Below, piece by piece: positions 25,401-34,545 of a DNA stretch of 64,000 nt. A program made the translations under genes and the position numbers. This stretch comes from Zygaena filipendulae (Eukaryota; Arthropoda; Insecta; Lepidoptera; Zygaenidae). The stretch covers positions 5,277,501-5,341,500 of the forward strand of contig OU015661.1 of assembly GCA_907165275.2 (NCBI GenBank). Direction: 5' to 3'. Numbering within the stretch: the first letter of the stretch is position 1; the number at the start of each line of letters is the position of its first letter. The notes beneath the pieces are model-generated. The model made no database searches, was not told where the DNA came from, and saw only the letters and a list, made by a program, of their open reading frames with translations.

Positions 25401-28400
25401 AATTTTTAAGGTCCCAGTGAATAAAGGCGCTGATTAAGTCATAATAATATTAAGATAAACTTTCTCTATACCATAAAAACAGTGTGGTCACTGTTATTGT
25501 CGTACCTTGTAACTTATGACTAAATTTAAAAAAAGGAATTGATATTTATTATTTACTGAATATTGATAAAGTTATAATTGCACTATGTTAATATTAATTT
25601 ATTTTTTTTCGTTTTAATTTGTTGCGCGCACAAATCTGCACCACTTTCTCTTGCATCACTGTTTTTTTTCACTATTTTATTATTTTTCGATACAGACAAT
25701 TACATGTCCTCATCAACGCACAGTCCAAACCGCTGAGGGAATTTTGCACTGACGTTCTATTTATGTTGTTGAACATTCGCATTTATAATATTAACTAGCT
25801 GTTCCCCGCCGTTTTACTTACGTTCATTTCACAGTTCCCATAGAAATTCCGCGATGAAAATTTCCCTATGTCCTTTTCTGTACCCCTGCAATTTGTTGGC
25901 AAAATTTCACAATGATCGATTGGGTACCTAGTTAAGGCGTGAAAGAGTAACAGACAGACAGACAGAGTCGACGATTTTTCGGCATGACGATAAATTTTTC
26001 TTAGTTATCTATAGCGATAACGATTATTATAAATTATCAACTTTGACTAAGGGGACAAGTAATCCTATTACCTATAACATACTATATCTTCTATATCTCT
26101 CCGTCTACCCAATGGTTAACTGGTAGAGAATGCCGCAAGGCATTAAGTTCGCCATATGTACTTACTGTGCAATAAAGAATAAATAAATACTAATATTATA
26201 AACGCGAAAGTAATTCTGTTTATCAGTCTGTTACCTTTTCACGCCGTAATTAGTCAATCGATCATCGTGAAATATTGTTTTCTATATCGACAAAGATTAT
26301 ATTATAGATAGCTGTCCCGCGCTGTTTTACCGGCAATAATTTCGAAGTTCCCGCGGCATCGTCCCATACAAACTTTTTTCAAAAATCCTTTCTTATCGGA
26401 TATGAACGTCATACAAAGAACACACCCTCCAAGTTTCAGGTCTCTACGATCAGCGGTTTAGGCTGTGCGTTGATCCATCCTTGTCATCCTCATCCTCCTT
26501 TGTCATTCAGGACAAAGCATTTTATATGTCAATTTTACTAAGGGCGTTAATAAAGATGACCGTTGTCCGATTGGCCAGGCAGTCGGGCGCTTGGAACTCG
26601 CTGCCGGCGGCCGAGCGGCAGCAGAACGTGGAGAGCAGGACGCACGTGGGGCTGCAGGTGCGCTTCCAGAACATGCTGGGCCGCGACACCACCGGCACGC
26701 TGCAGCGGCTCACCGCGCACGTGCCCTCGCTGTTCTGCCACGCGACCCTCGTCGACCGCATCGCCTCCATGCTCAACTACTTCCTCGCGCATCTTGTCGG
26801 GCCCAATAAGAAGAATTTCAAGGTAAGCACCTGACTGGTTATCTTTTTTTTCTTTTTTTTTCAAAAATTAAATTTCCTCACACGTTTTTTTTGCCATGCT
26901 CAACCAGCTTTTGCCGGCTATTTTTCCGACTTGGGATCCTTCAAGAAACGAACACCACGACCAGATGACTGTGGGCGGCGGCACAGATAAAACCCGTAAC
27001 CACTTACTATCAGGTGTATAATAAAATATATATATTAGGTGTTATCTAACGTACGGAATTTCATGTTCTGCAGTGTCCAAAGGAAGTTCACTCCAATAAC
27101 GACATCATTATAGTAGGTACTCTATTGTGAGACGTTTACTCTTTCTGTTTAAGGTGAAAAACATGAGCGAATACCATTTCGACCCGGCGAATACGGTGCT
27201 GCAGATCTGCCGTATGTACGTGCAGTTGGGCCACAACGAGCGCTTCTGCGCCGCGGTCTCCAACGACGGCCGCTCCTATTCGGCTGCGCTGTTTTCGTCA
27301 GCTGAAGATGTCTTAGGTATGATAAATAATTTAAAAAACATTGCTCTGTACTAAGATTTTTTTAGATATCCACATATAATATAATCTATTATTATGATAA
27401 AAGAGTAGAATTCGCGTTTCTGTACATTGAACATTTTTAAAACTGAGAGGACCTGATAAAAGAAGAGTAACTAAACACAAAAAAACTGTTTTTAAAATTT
27501 TTCTGTCTGTTCACGATAATTTCCGAATCTACTGAACGGATTGTTATGCAGTTTCCGCATATTAAACATATTAAACATAATTAATTAATAACATTAAACA
27601 ACTTGGAGCACCATATTATACCTAGGCATTGGTTCATTTAAATCGGACGTTGGAAAAAAAGTTGTCATATAAAAACGTTTCACGTGGGTGAAACCGCGGG
27701 GCGCACTTAGTTTAGAATACGGGTATAATTAAAATCCATCGAGTTTGGGCTCATACGAGTATGATTTATTTTGACAAATCAAAAAGATTGGATATGTGAT
27801 TATATTTGTTGGTTTCTTGCGCTTTCCCGCCTTAACTGCTCCACTAACCATCATACAATTTTGCATACACGTTGTCAAGGGTACAGGGAAGGGCATAGGG
27901 TACTTTTCACCGGCGTTAATTTCAGAGTTCCCGCGAGAATTCGGGGATTAATAGTACCCAATGTCACTCAGGAACACTGTAGTTTCTTGCAAATCATAAC
28001 AAACAAAAAATCATTTTTTTTCCTCTATACAGGAATATTTTTTAAACAATGCGCGAAAAAATTTTGGTGGTTCAGTATCAGTAATAGAACACATTACCAT
28101 TATTTATTCAAAACTTTTTTATATTTTTATCCGGCTTTAAATTAGCATAATATGGACACTATCTATTCGTAATAATATCAATGTGCGCGCGCGCCGTGCG
28201 GCGTACGCGGGGGTGTTGCAGCGGGGGTGAACGACCTCGATCAACTGTCGGTACATTGCAACCCACGTAAATACCTAGCCAAACGAGCGCTTCGCGCGCA
28301 GCGGTGGCGGTGGCGTATAGAGTAGCCAATAAATCAATTGCAAAGTATACATCTTTCGTTCACGATAACTTTACTTTTTTGTTCTCAGGTGTTTATTAAA

Positions 28401-29974
28401 ACTCCTTTAAGTTTAATTTAGAAAAGTTTGCGCACCGATTAAAAAATATACCAGTATAATATTAGAATAGATTAGTGTGGAGTGTGGATATCTATACTTA
28501 TTACGTATAATTACGTGTTGTCAGCGCGTATCGGCGGCGGGTCCCTCATCGGCGACCTGCAGGACGTGGCGCGGCGCGTGTCGGAGCTGGCGGTGCGGCG
28601 GCGGCGTGACGAGGAGGTGCTCGCCAACGCGCCCGACGACTTCCTCGACCCCATCATGAGCACGCTCATGCTCGACCCCGTCATACTGCCCAGCTCGAGG
28701 GCCACAGTTGACAGGACCACCATCGCCAGGTATCGTCATCGTCATATCAGCGGAAAGACGTCCGCTGCTGGACATAGGCCTCCCCCAAGGATCGCCACAA
28801 CGACTGGTCCTTCGCTTCCCGCATCCAATGACTTCCCGCGACCTTCACCAAGTCGTCTCAACTGCATAACCGATCGTCATGAAATTGTTCATATACGTTG
28901 TCAAGAAAGGGACACAGGGTATTTTTATCCCGGAGTTCCTGTGAGATCTCTGAAATTAGTGTGAGTGGAACCGCGGGAACAGCTAGTTACAATAAAATCG
29001 TGGCATTAAGCTAAGCGTAGACGCGGCAACGTCGTCTCATATGTAGGTACTTCGGTTCACAGTTCACACTGCAAACTGTACACGGAACGCACTGCACACT
29101 TTATTTTTATACTAGCTGTCCCACGCGGTTTCACCCGCAAGAATTCCGGATTACAATATAGCCTATGTTACTCGGGGATATTGTTACTTTCTAATAGTGA
29201 AAGAATTTGAAATCGGTCCAGTAGTTTTTGAGTTAAATCGTAACAAACAAACAAACAAAAAATCAACTCTTTCCTCTTTATAATCTAATATATATAAATC
29301 ACGTGTCACGTTGTTTGTCCGCGATGGACTCCGAAACTACTGAACGGATTTTGATAAAATTTTGTAACCATTCATAAAATGGTCCAACTTAAAAGATAGG
29401 ATAGTTTTTATCCCGGAATTCCCTCGGGAACTGAAGGACATAGAGTACTTTTTTCCCGCAACCTCCGCGGGAACTCCGAAATTACCGCGGATGAAATCGC
29501 GGGGGACAGCTAGTATTAGTATAGATTTAACTGATTGATCATATTAACCTTTTGATCAGACATATTTTGTCCATAAATAATGCTCTAGCTCAACCGACGA
29601 TTGAAGATAAGTAAACTCTGTCACCTTCCTCCAGTCTCCAGTTTATCTCCAGTATTCACATCTGTTATTCTATATAATATCTCGCTAAATTAATCTCGAC
29701 CCAGATAGCTGGTTGCACAATTAAGTTAGCTTAGTTTGCGGTGAGATTTGATCTTAATGTTTACTAACGTAAAAATCAATAATTAAAACCGATTGCTTTA
29801 TAAAAATTTACGTGGCATTTTAATTACAGACATTTGTTAAGTGACCAGTCGGACCCGTTCAACCGGTCGCCGTTATCTATGGATCAAGTAACGTCGAACA
29901 CTGAGTTGAAGCAAAGAATACACGCGTGGATTGAAGAAAAAAGAGCCGCTAGTGCTCAGAATGAAACGAACTGA
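9847..29974 (+). CDS. UBE4A: Ubiquitin conjugation factor E4 A, complete (17 coding exons, 1035 aa)
   Basis: U-box E3/E4 ligase of the yeast Ufd2 type, which extends ubiquitin chains on substrates. Coding exons: 9847-10417, 11310-11453, 12160-12323, 13850-14029, 14998-15144, 15824-15980, 18094-18205, 19221-19311, 19883-20073, 20890-21060, 21552-21681, 23555-23697, 24384-24533, 26579-26822, 27154-27316, 28525-28729, 29830-29974. Every intron is GT-AG and all phases join to one 3108-base frame. The length is close to that of the human protein (1066 aa). Landmarks matching the family are the N-terminal [14 protein letters not shown]-like YFLNPLDL at the end of exon 3, KWIGNCL in exon 4, LLHLCQPFC in exon 5, [10 protein letters not shown] at residues 708-717, [21 protein letters not shown] from 749, and [13 protein letters not shown] in exon 14. 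The C-terminal U-box starts near residue 957 ([19 protein letters not shown]) and ends in exon 17 (DPFNRSPL). Exon 9 encodes a long Ala/Pro/Thr run absent from human UBE4A. Exon 8 has a weak acceptor. Introns are full of mobile elements. Confidence 0.95.
10449..10541. repeat. Fossil half-copy of foldback family B
   Basis: The sequence around TTTTTAAAACAAAACTGCC and TTAATGTTAATTGGCATTT matches one arm of family B (18259-18539, 52019-52250, 56871-57109) with several differences. It starts about 30 bases after the UBE4A exon 1 donor, inside intron 1. Confidence 0.7.
10766..11238 (+). repeat. CTAGCTGT-type repeat, copy 2 (interrupted)
   Basis: Head ACTAGCTGTGCCCCGCAG and tail ACATTTATAATATTAGTAGG are present. 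Roughly 260 bases in the middle (10850-11110), rich in CGATTCG-like sequence, have no counterpart in other copies and look like an insertion. It lies in UBE4A intron 1. Confidence 0.7.
12428..12740 (+). repeat. Two adjoining CTAGCTGT-type repeat fragments
   Basis: A 3' fragment (GTGAAAACCGCATAACAATC to ATTCTACTCTTTTATTATA) is followed directly by a new head, GCTAGCTGTGCTCCGCGG, at about 12588. They lie in UBE4A intron 3 and were probably separate insertions into one another's tail. Confidence 0.65.
12879..13208. mobile_element. Family A foldback element, copy 1
   Basis: Inverted termini AATATGGATGTGGACTA and TAGTCCACATGCCCATT enclose a second inverted pair, TTAGTCCGTC and GACGGACTAA. The centre holds GTGACGTCAC blocks. 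It is about 330 bp, non-coding, and lies in UBE4A intron 3. Further copies: 18973, 23981, 42493, 47864 and 51248. Confidence 0.85.
13228..13500. repeat. Family C fragment
   Basis: GGAGCGTCGTTGGGTTTGGAAGATTATAAGG and the following TTATGTGATGTTTT...CACTGGTGG parallel 31405-31495. The stretch with CGCGCTCGAGAATGTCC resembles the reverse of 16740-16830. Truncated copy in UBE4A intron 3. Confidence 0.65.
15208..15400 (+). repeat. tRNA-derived SINE, interrupted
   Basis: The A-box-like TTGGCACAGTGGTCACCGG is followed by a B-box GGTTCGATTCCCAGC, the arrangement of a tRNA-derived SINE promoter. About 65 bases of AT-rich sequence (15243-15320) separate the two boxes and look like an insertion, so the promoter is probably dead. 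In UBE4A intron 5. Confidence 0.65.
15470..15812 (+). repeat. Two CTAGCTGT-type repeats in tandem
   Basis: The first copy runs from CTAGCTGTTCCCCGCGG to CATTTATAATATTAGTA (15470-15640). The second runs from ACTAGTTGTTCCCCGCGG to TTTTACTAATATAGATTT (about 15680-15812) and ends only about a dozen bases before the exon 6 acceptor at 15822-15823. Confidence 0.75.
16399..16440. repeat. (GT)n microsatellite
   Basis: About 21 uninterrupted GT dinucleotides in UBE4A intron 6. Confidence 0.95.
16499..17930. mobile_element. Family C element, copy 1
   Basis: The motif CTCGAGCGCGTCAGAT occurs forward near the left end (16524, 16655) and reversed near the right end (about 17490, 17625, 17760, with a variant at 17910). 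Adjacent motifs are about 110-135 bases apart. The right 530 bases are the near-exact reverse complement of 31365-31900. There is no long reading frame. It occupies most of UBE4A intron 6, and its class is unknown. Confidence 0.7.
18259..18539. mobile_element. Family B foldback element, copy 1, with internal 45-bp tandem duplication
   Basis: The ends CCGCACTCAGAGTCGAC and GTCGACTCTGAGTGCGG are exact inverted repeats, and the arms pair for about 100 bases. Positions 18342-18386 and 18387-18431 are identical 45-base units, absent as a tandem pair from the other copies. In UBE4A intron 7, soon after the exon 7 donor. Confidence 0.85.
18973..19209. mobile_element. Family A foldback element, copy 2 (decayed), next to UBE4A exon 8
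   Basis: AATGGGCATGATGA, TAGTTCGTCAGGTTA and ATAGACACGTATTTTTTGC match the left arm of family A; AAAATACGTTTCTAATATTT and ATCTACAAGAC match the right arm. The last recognisable base is about 12-17 before exon 8, so the branch-point region of that exon lies in the element. Confidence 0.75.
20139..20300 (+). repeat. CTAGCTGT-type repeat fragment
   Basis: ACTAGTTGTCCTCCGCGG, TTCCCGCGGGAATTCCAGG and GAAAACCGCATGAAAATCC are shared with other copies. In UBE4A intron 9. Confidence 0.75.
21755..23515 (-). mobile_element. 5'-truncated non-LTR retrotransposon in UBE4A intron 11
   Basis: Antisense to UBE4A. The element's 3' end is a T-run on the plus strand (A-tail on the minus) at 21755-21774, next to ATTTACA-type short repeats. 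Its 5' side stops near 23515 inside the reverse-transcriptase gene, so the endonuclease part and any first frame are missing, as is usual for truncated LINEs. No clear target-site duplication was seen. Confidence 0.85.
22015..23505 (-). CDS. Reverse transcriptase of non-LTR retrotransposon (partial, 496 codons open)
   Basis: From about residue 64 on it reads as a LINE reverse transcriptase: [54 protein letters not shown], and the catalytic box QFADDTCLV with the two aspartates encoded near 22857-22863. The thumb and C-terminal region follow ([49 protein letters not shown]). The first 60 residues do not look like a proper continuation and probably reflect a frameshift or the truncation point. 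The catalytic core is uninterrupted, suggesting a fairly young insertion, but the piece lacks the upstream domains needed for autonomy. CR1/Jockey-like by appearance; the clade is not resolved. Confidence 0.85.
   Translation of the reverse strand: MVFKNQFFTQIGKSWPICFSRGYYPRPYTMNSLLKIISLIRSFIRYFYPRTRSSRGNSNTLLSSIDKIIERFISEQIHTYYRENGVIFKNQFGFQPGKSTTGLLSTFSNEVNMHLNDRKHVLVLFVDFSRAFDTLNHELLINKLDNCGIRGPLQKWCEDYLKNRKFTVKISNSYSELVASTEGTAQGSVLGPLHFLSYVNEMSNCIKNCSCYQFADDTCLVIADRNALKACELLQSDFNNLARWCHDVGLVLNGSKTKLLPIKSPYLKSTGLKSITAHEHNCMHSNSPTCTCPSVEVVSCHKYLGVLIDNKFNWLEHVEYVCRKLRQFLANIAILRDRIPYKVKLILYNSLAESYIQYGLSSYGRTYTTYLTSIYRLQVKILKTIVSPNIRQNCHSNDIALFKHCNILPIHQQFKYALLKENFFDESINKVINHPVYTRATAQNRLCTSRACNAYGERTCSYLVPRLINNLPSDLVSCIIKNNYKTKLKSYFVNNL
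23981..24220. mobile_element. Family A element, copy 3 (left end truncated)
   Basis: ATACACGTATTTTTTTG, GACGTCATATCATGC, GTGACGTCACGCG, CTACAAGACGGTCTAAAA and the terminus TTGACAAGCCCA match family A. In UBE4A intron 12. Confidence 0.75.
24628..25428. mobile_element. Family E inverted-repeat element carrying a nested family D element
   Basis: The left end GCCCTTATTCACTATGAC and right end GTGAATAAAGGC are inverted termini. An uninterrupted 229-bp relative at 59620-59848 (opposite orientation) lets the inserted segment 24702-25328 be recognised. In UBE4A intron 13. Confidence 0.8.
24702..25328. mobile_element. Family D foldback element nested in E
   Basis: Near-perfect inverted arms of about 180-200 bases, 24702-24899 against 25152-25328. 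They start GGGACCCAATTCTCGCCTCC and end GGAGGCGAGAATTGGGTCCC. The roughly 250-base AT-rich centre has no coding frame of note. Confidence 0.9.
25794..25960 (+). repeat. CTAGCTGT-type repeat
   Basis: CTAGCTGTTCCCCGCCG through AAATTCCGCGATGAAAA to GTTAAGGCGTGAAAGAGTAA, followed by ACAGACAGACAGA. In UBE4A intron 13. Confidence 0.75.
26309..26528 (+). repeat. Repeat with CTGTCCCGCG head, close to UBE4A exon 14
   Basis: It shares with the reverse of 49780-49988 the blocks ATCCTTTCTTATCGGAT, AAGAACACACCCTCC, CGGTTTAGGCTGTG and ACAAAGCATTTTATATGT. It ends about 50 bases before the exon 14 acceptor. Confidence 0.75.
27370..27712 (-). repeat. CTAGCTGT-type repeat, reverse copy
   Basis: The reverse complement gives the same order as 2417-2699: CCCGCGGTTTCACCC head, AACGTTTTTATATGACAAC, a CGATAATTTCCGAATC-type block, and the tail at ATTCTACTCTTTTATC. 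In UBE4A intron 15. Confidence 0.8.
28735..28990 (+). repeat. Interspersed repeat starting at the UBE4A exon 16 donor
   Basis: GTCATCGTCATATCAGC and CTGCTGGACATAGGCCTCCC are, from general knowledge, hallmark blocks of a widespread lepidopteran repeat. It is followed by a CTAGCTGT-type piece ending GGAACAGCTAG at about 28987. It begins within about 6 bases of the exon end at 28729. Only one copy is visible here, so the call rests on recognition. Confidence 0.55.
29112..29525. repeat. Head-to-head pair of CTAGCTGT-type repeats
   Basis: The plus copy runs 29112-29284 (CTAGCTGTCCCACGCGG to CTCTTTATAATCTAATA). The minus copy, 29286-29525, ends CGCGGGGGACAGCTAG. Both lie in UBE4A intron 16. Confidence 0.75.
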
Positions 29975-30009
29975 ATATAATATCTAGTTTTTACCGTCAT
30001 ACGGAACAT

Positions 30010-30015
30010 AATAAA
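30010..30015 (+). terminator. Polyadenylation signal of UBE4A
   Basis: AATAAA 36 bases after the UBE4A stop codon, followed by a TTTTTTT stretch about 20 bases on. It is a plausible cleavage site with a very short 3' UTR; further downstream signals cannot be excluded. Confidence 0.55.
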
Positions 30016-31364
30016 TTGTATTTCAATGTAATTTTTTTAAACTAAAATTAATAATAATGTATACGCAAACATGATGACAAGTTCTTAAAGGTTTGGAACT
30101 TAGGTCGCATTGAGTTAAAATTTTGTTATACAAGCCGTTTACGCCGCCGGCTTTCGTTTGGTATGTATTTATGCAGAATTCAGAACGGTTTGGTTGTCGT
30201 TGTCTATGGCTCAAAGTCGTCAAAGAAACCACCTATTGAGGGCACATTTTATTGCAAAATGCCAAGCTAATCGTCTGATTATGCTTTGTTTAACGCATAA
30301 CCTCCCTAATGTTTTGGACACGCTGGTTCACGCGAAGTTGTTCGAAATTTTTTTAACTACTGTCAAGAGCGTCGCGCAAAAAGGGGTGCTTATATTGTTT
30401 ATTTGCGACGACAATCAATTATTTTTGTAGGATAAGACAAGAACATATAATAATAGCGCTTAAAAGCAACGATTTATTGGATTTTATTAAATTATATTCT
30501 AAATGTACTACGGATCAATCAGCGAGAACATACACGTGTTATGTATTGGTTGCTTGTAATTTGGTATAAGTACATATTTAGTTTTCCAATTAAGTGGCTG
30601 TGCACCACATACGGCTTCGATTTTATTTGTTAATCATTCCTTCTGTTTCGTAAGTACTTGGTGTTATTGTGTTACATATTGTATCGTGACTACATCTAAG
30701 AATTGATCAATTTATCATGTGTCTGACCATTTCATAATATGGAAAATAACCGCTGGCCACATCATGATGTAGTCTGGCCAGATCAATGAATAAATCAGGG
30801 TTTCACGATATGAACAGCTAAACGCGGTCAAACATTGGTGATCATAACAAACAATAGTTACATTATCCACCGCTAGAGGCGCTGATAAATGCTTATCATT
30901 AAACGTTGATGGTCGATATGATCGGTTTTAGCTGGCCATGTAGTTAAAATGGTCAATGATATTATAAGTATTAACGGAAGTTCATTGGAAATGGTTGCAT
31001 TTCATGAAATATTCGGCCACATCATGAATTGATCAATTCTTAGATGTGCCCACGACATATAATATTTATTTTAATTGTTACAAAATAATTGAGTTTGTAT
31101 ATTTCTTTGTGATATTTCGTAAATACTTTATTAAATTGTACCTATGATTATTATGCATTAGTAAGTAAGTGGGACGAGCAATTAATTTAAAAAAATATCC
31201 TGTTTAATTAAAGAATGAGCGGAAAAATCCTACTTTTTATTGTTAAAAAATATGATCTTTGATTTCAAATTATAGACACGGTGTGTGATTTCAAAATTAT
31301 TACAAGGAGATAGGGACGTCCTTAAATAGGCTTACATCATTGGCTTACTTCCAACTTACACTAC

Positions 31365-32345
31365 TAGTACGGGAGAGACCGATGCTAATTCGGTATTAAC
31401 TCGAGCGTCGTTGGGACCTATTGGGTTTTGAAGATTAGGAGGTATAAACAAAATAAGGTTATATGATGTTTTTTCATTCACCGGTGGGTTTACGAGCTTT
31501 CAAAAATGTAAAAAAAATAGTAACATGGAAATACTCGAGCGCGTCAGATATTGTAGTTTAGATACTCCAAGGTGGCTCTGATATCGAAAATATATTCATC
31601 TGCCGATTTGCGTGGTGGGGATGGCCATCCGGAAGGGGAGAAAATGAAAAAAAAATTACTCCAGCGCGTCAGATATTCAAAGGGGAGCATGAAAATCTGA
31701 CGATTTGGAGGTGACGCAAGGTAGTAGCGAATTTTTGAAAATGTAAAAAAAATATCTCAATTTTGAAACACTCAAGCGTGTCAGATTATTTTACAGAAGG
31801 TTCAGCTTGCAGTTCAAGTTATGTTAGCTTAAAATCTGACAATAATTTTGAGGGATATTATTAATCTGACTGCTAGAAACAAAAATTATGATTTATTTTT
31901 AAGATTGTTTTTATTTCTGACGTAAGTTTAATAACTTTTTGAGCTATTGTTCACAAAAAACACACTTCATATTTCTATGAAATATGTATAAGCTCACAAA
32001 ATATTATTCACAAAACTAACTTTAAAGCACAAACAAGCCAGAGCGCTGAGCGTCTTACATATAATAACATGAACTTGTTGTTTTGTGATGAGCTGTGAAG
32101 TAAAATGGCGTCATGAGCGATAGACAGCAGCGTAGGAATGGTGCGAGAGAGTCAGAGATAGACAAAAAGTAAAAGGGAGAGAGCAGCGCGGAGCGGAGTA
32201 ATACACCTAACTAACAGCTACTTTTTAGAAGTCGGTTAAAAATTACATTAAAGTGAAAGGTTATAGGTTAACCTATAGTTTGATGTAATATGTATTTTAA
32301 CCGACCAAAAATATAGTAATAATTCGACACGGTTAGATGGATGTC
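31365..32345. mobile_element. Family C element, copy 2, inverted relative to copy 1
   Basis: CTCGAGCGCGTCAGAT-type motifs recur at about 31405, 31533, 31664 and 31775. The first 530 bases are the reverse complement of 17400-17930. The far side also shares AACCTATAGTTTGAT and ATGTATTTTAACCGACC with the reverse of 17060-17150. Confidence 0.75.
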
Positions 32346-33134
32346 GAAGTTGCTGCTGCGGGGACACTTTGCGTATTATAGTTACGCTTATACTAAACAT
32401 AAGAAAGTAATAAAAAGAAGTGGAGAAAATGTATGCCGTAAAAAAGAAGTCATTATGTCCTACGCAAACCAAATGGGCTGATATAATGCTCCCGTTTTTA
32501 TAGATTTATTGACTTCATCCTATTAACCGCTATAACTAGACATCAAGGCACAAATTAACTAGACTTATGGGAATCTTTCTTTTTTTTTTAATTCATCCAC
32601 CGGTATTCGCATAGTGCTACTTATTCGCATCCATACATCGCAATTTTAAATTTTATTTTCGTAATCCTTTAATTTGGTATGCCACAACATGGGTCCAGAT
32701 TTCAGTTTCAAAGCATTCTAAAAATGCTAGTTCTAGTTGGTTAGGCCAGTTTGTCGCCATTTTCAAAGCATAAATTAGTACACGGGTCACGATCTACACC
32801 TAGATAGAATATCATTGACACAACCGCTTGCCGTACTTGACTTGACACGACTGACCATGCGAATGTGGAGCCTAGGCGCTTTCGCGGCTCGCGAACCCTT
32901 TGTCGCGGGACAAAAAACCGACAATTTGCGGCTTCGCGCGCGAACCACGCGCGAATGTGGAGAGCGCTTAACACATGCTGAGAATTATTGTTCTGAGATA
33001 AAATCACTATGTAACACACCAGTGACAAGTATCAACTGACAACGAATGAGGAGAAAAAGACGTACATTTCCGCTAGAAGAAAACTAAGTACCTACAGTTT
33101 TATTGCAAATTCGGTTTACAACGGTTTACAATTA

Positions 33135-33652
33135 TATACACACCGGCAGAATTAGCGGAACATAAAAAGGCAGAGTATAGAAATAGTTACGTATATATAT
33201 TAAAACAAATAATAATTAGACGTGAAGTAATAAATTAATATACATCTTTTAACACTTTAAAAGTTTGTAATTAAATTATTAAATTTTATTTAAAATAATA
33301 ATAAAAAAAAACACTTTTTCTCTAATTTGTGGGTACACAAATAATGTTGCAAATTAAAGATTACTGTGATTTTAACACTAAATAAATGAACGATTAATAA
33401 CGTGTGTTTCCCCTTCGTGATTCAACTTTTATTTGCAACATTGTCTGAGTTCTCACAAACTAGAGACTTTTTTATTTTTTTTTAATTTTGATTACTTTTA
33501 ATAAAATTTAACTAAAAACTTCTTAAAGTCGATGTTAAAAGATGTATATTAGTTTATTACTTCATGCCTGATAATAATTTGTTTTAATATATATACGTAA
33601 CTATTTCTATACTCTGCCTTTTTATGTTCCGCTAATTCTGCCGGTGTGTATA
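33135..33652. mobile_element. Family G foldback element (Tc1/mariner-like ends)
   Basis: Arms of about 125 bases (33135-33263 against 33525-33652) are nearly perfect inverted repeats and start TATACACACCGGCAGAATTA. A TA at each edge would fit TA target duplication as in the IS630-Tc1-mariner group. The A/T-rich centre has no transposase. Confidence 0.85.
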
Positions 33653-33911
33653 GATGGGATTAAACTCGATAAAAGCCCGCCGTATAAATGACCGTAAAAG
33701 GCAGGATTTTATCGGGTTTTTACCCAAGCACCGGGTTGATTGCCCATCTATATTTTACAAAGCATCTCTTTTCGTAAAGTGAAATACGGGCTTTGGACAT
33801 ATGGGCTCGGTTTCCCTAACCTTTCTATACAGAACTTTATCAAAAAGTGTCTATGGCACCGCGTATCTCCCCGCTATACTAGTATCGTAGCTTAGGAGTA
33901 ATAGGATAATT

Positions 33912-34426
33912 ATGTTCTGAAATACACTGATAGCACTGGCCCAGTGCCCTGAAATTTGTTCCAAATAACTTTCAGTATACATCATATCGTCGCTTATACA
34001 ACAATACCGCGAAAGTAAAATTTGCTTAGTTTTCAGGAGTGACAAAAAAATCTACAAAAGGTATTAAAACATTGTCAATTTTACAGTTACGTGGTATTGT
34101 TGTGCGACGATATTCGAGGCAATTTTTGTACTTTGACCACTGGCGCTTTCGAGGCAAGGTACTCTCAGTGGTTTGAACTTTGATCACGTGACCAACCTCA
34201 GACCAATGATTGATCACCTTCCACGTGCCAGGAGTCAAGACAATGACATGGATGACAGTATATTGGACTGCGTTCCGTTTAAACAGTAACCAACCAGTAT
34301 TGCTCAACGCTCAGTATAGCTACTTTAGAAAAAAAAGAACGGCTTCGCAGTATACTCTAGTTATTCTTCTGAGAGTATACTGCAGTGACGTCATACCTTA
34401 CAGTGATCTCAGTGTTTACGGAACAT
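33912..34426. mobile_element. Family J inverted-repeat element, copy 2
   Basis: Left end ATGTTCTGAAATACACTGAT, right end GATCTCAGTGTTTACGGAACAT. Near the right end an extra AGTTATTCTTCTGAG sits between two copies of AGTATACT that are single in copy 1. Confidence 0.75.
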
Positions 34427-34545
34427 ACCCATAGTGTTCTGTGGTCTCAAGTGACTTGAGAGTTGAGTGAGTGCGTGAGTGTCAAAGTCAAAGCGAGTGA
34501 GCGAGCGAGTGAGTGTCAAACACAAACGACTTAGAGATACTACCA

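Noticed and set aside
26511..26578. Earlier acceptor (CATTCAG at 26510) for UBE4A exon 14
   Set aside because: It lies inside a repeat and gives the wrong phase; the acceptor at 26578 restores the frame and reads on from MEIAE as QSGAWNSLP, matching the family.
26522..26864. Antisense and +1/+2 open frames over UBE4A exon 14, and similar ones over exon 16 (28511-28775)
   Set aside because: GC-rich coding exons give long shadow frames; only the frame continuous with neighbouring exons shows homology.
30158..30430. 90-codon open frame downstream of UBE4A
   Set aside because: No ATG at its start, no recognisable domain, and it lies in the presumed trailer or intergenic DNA.
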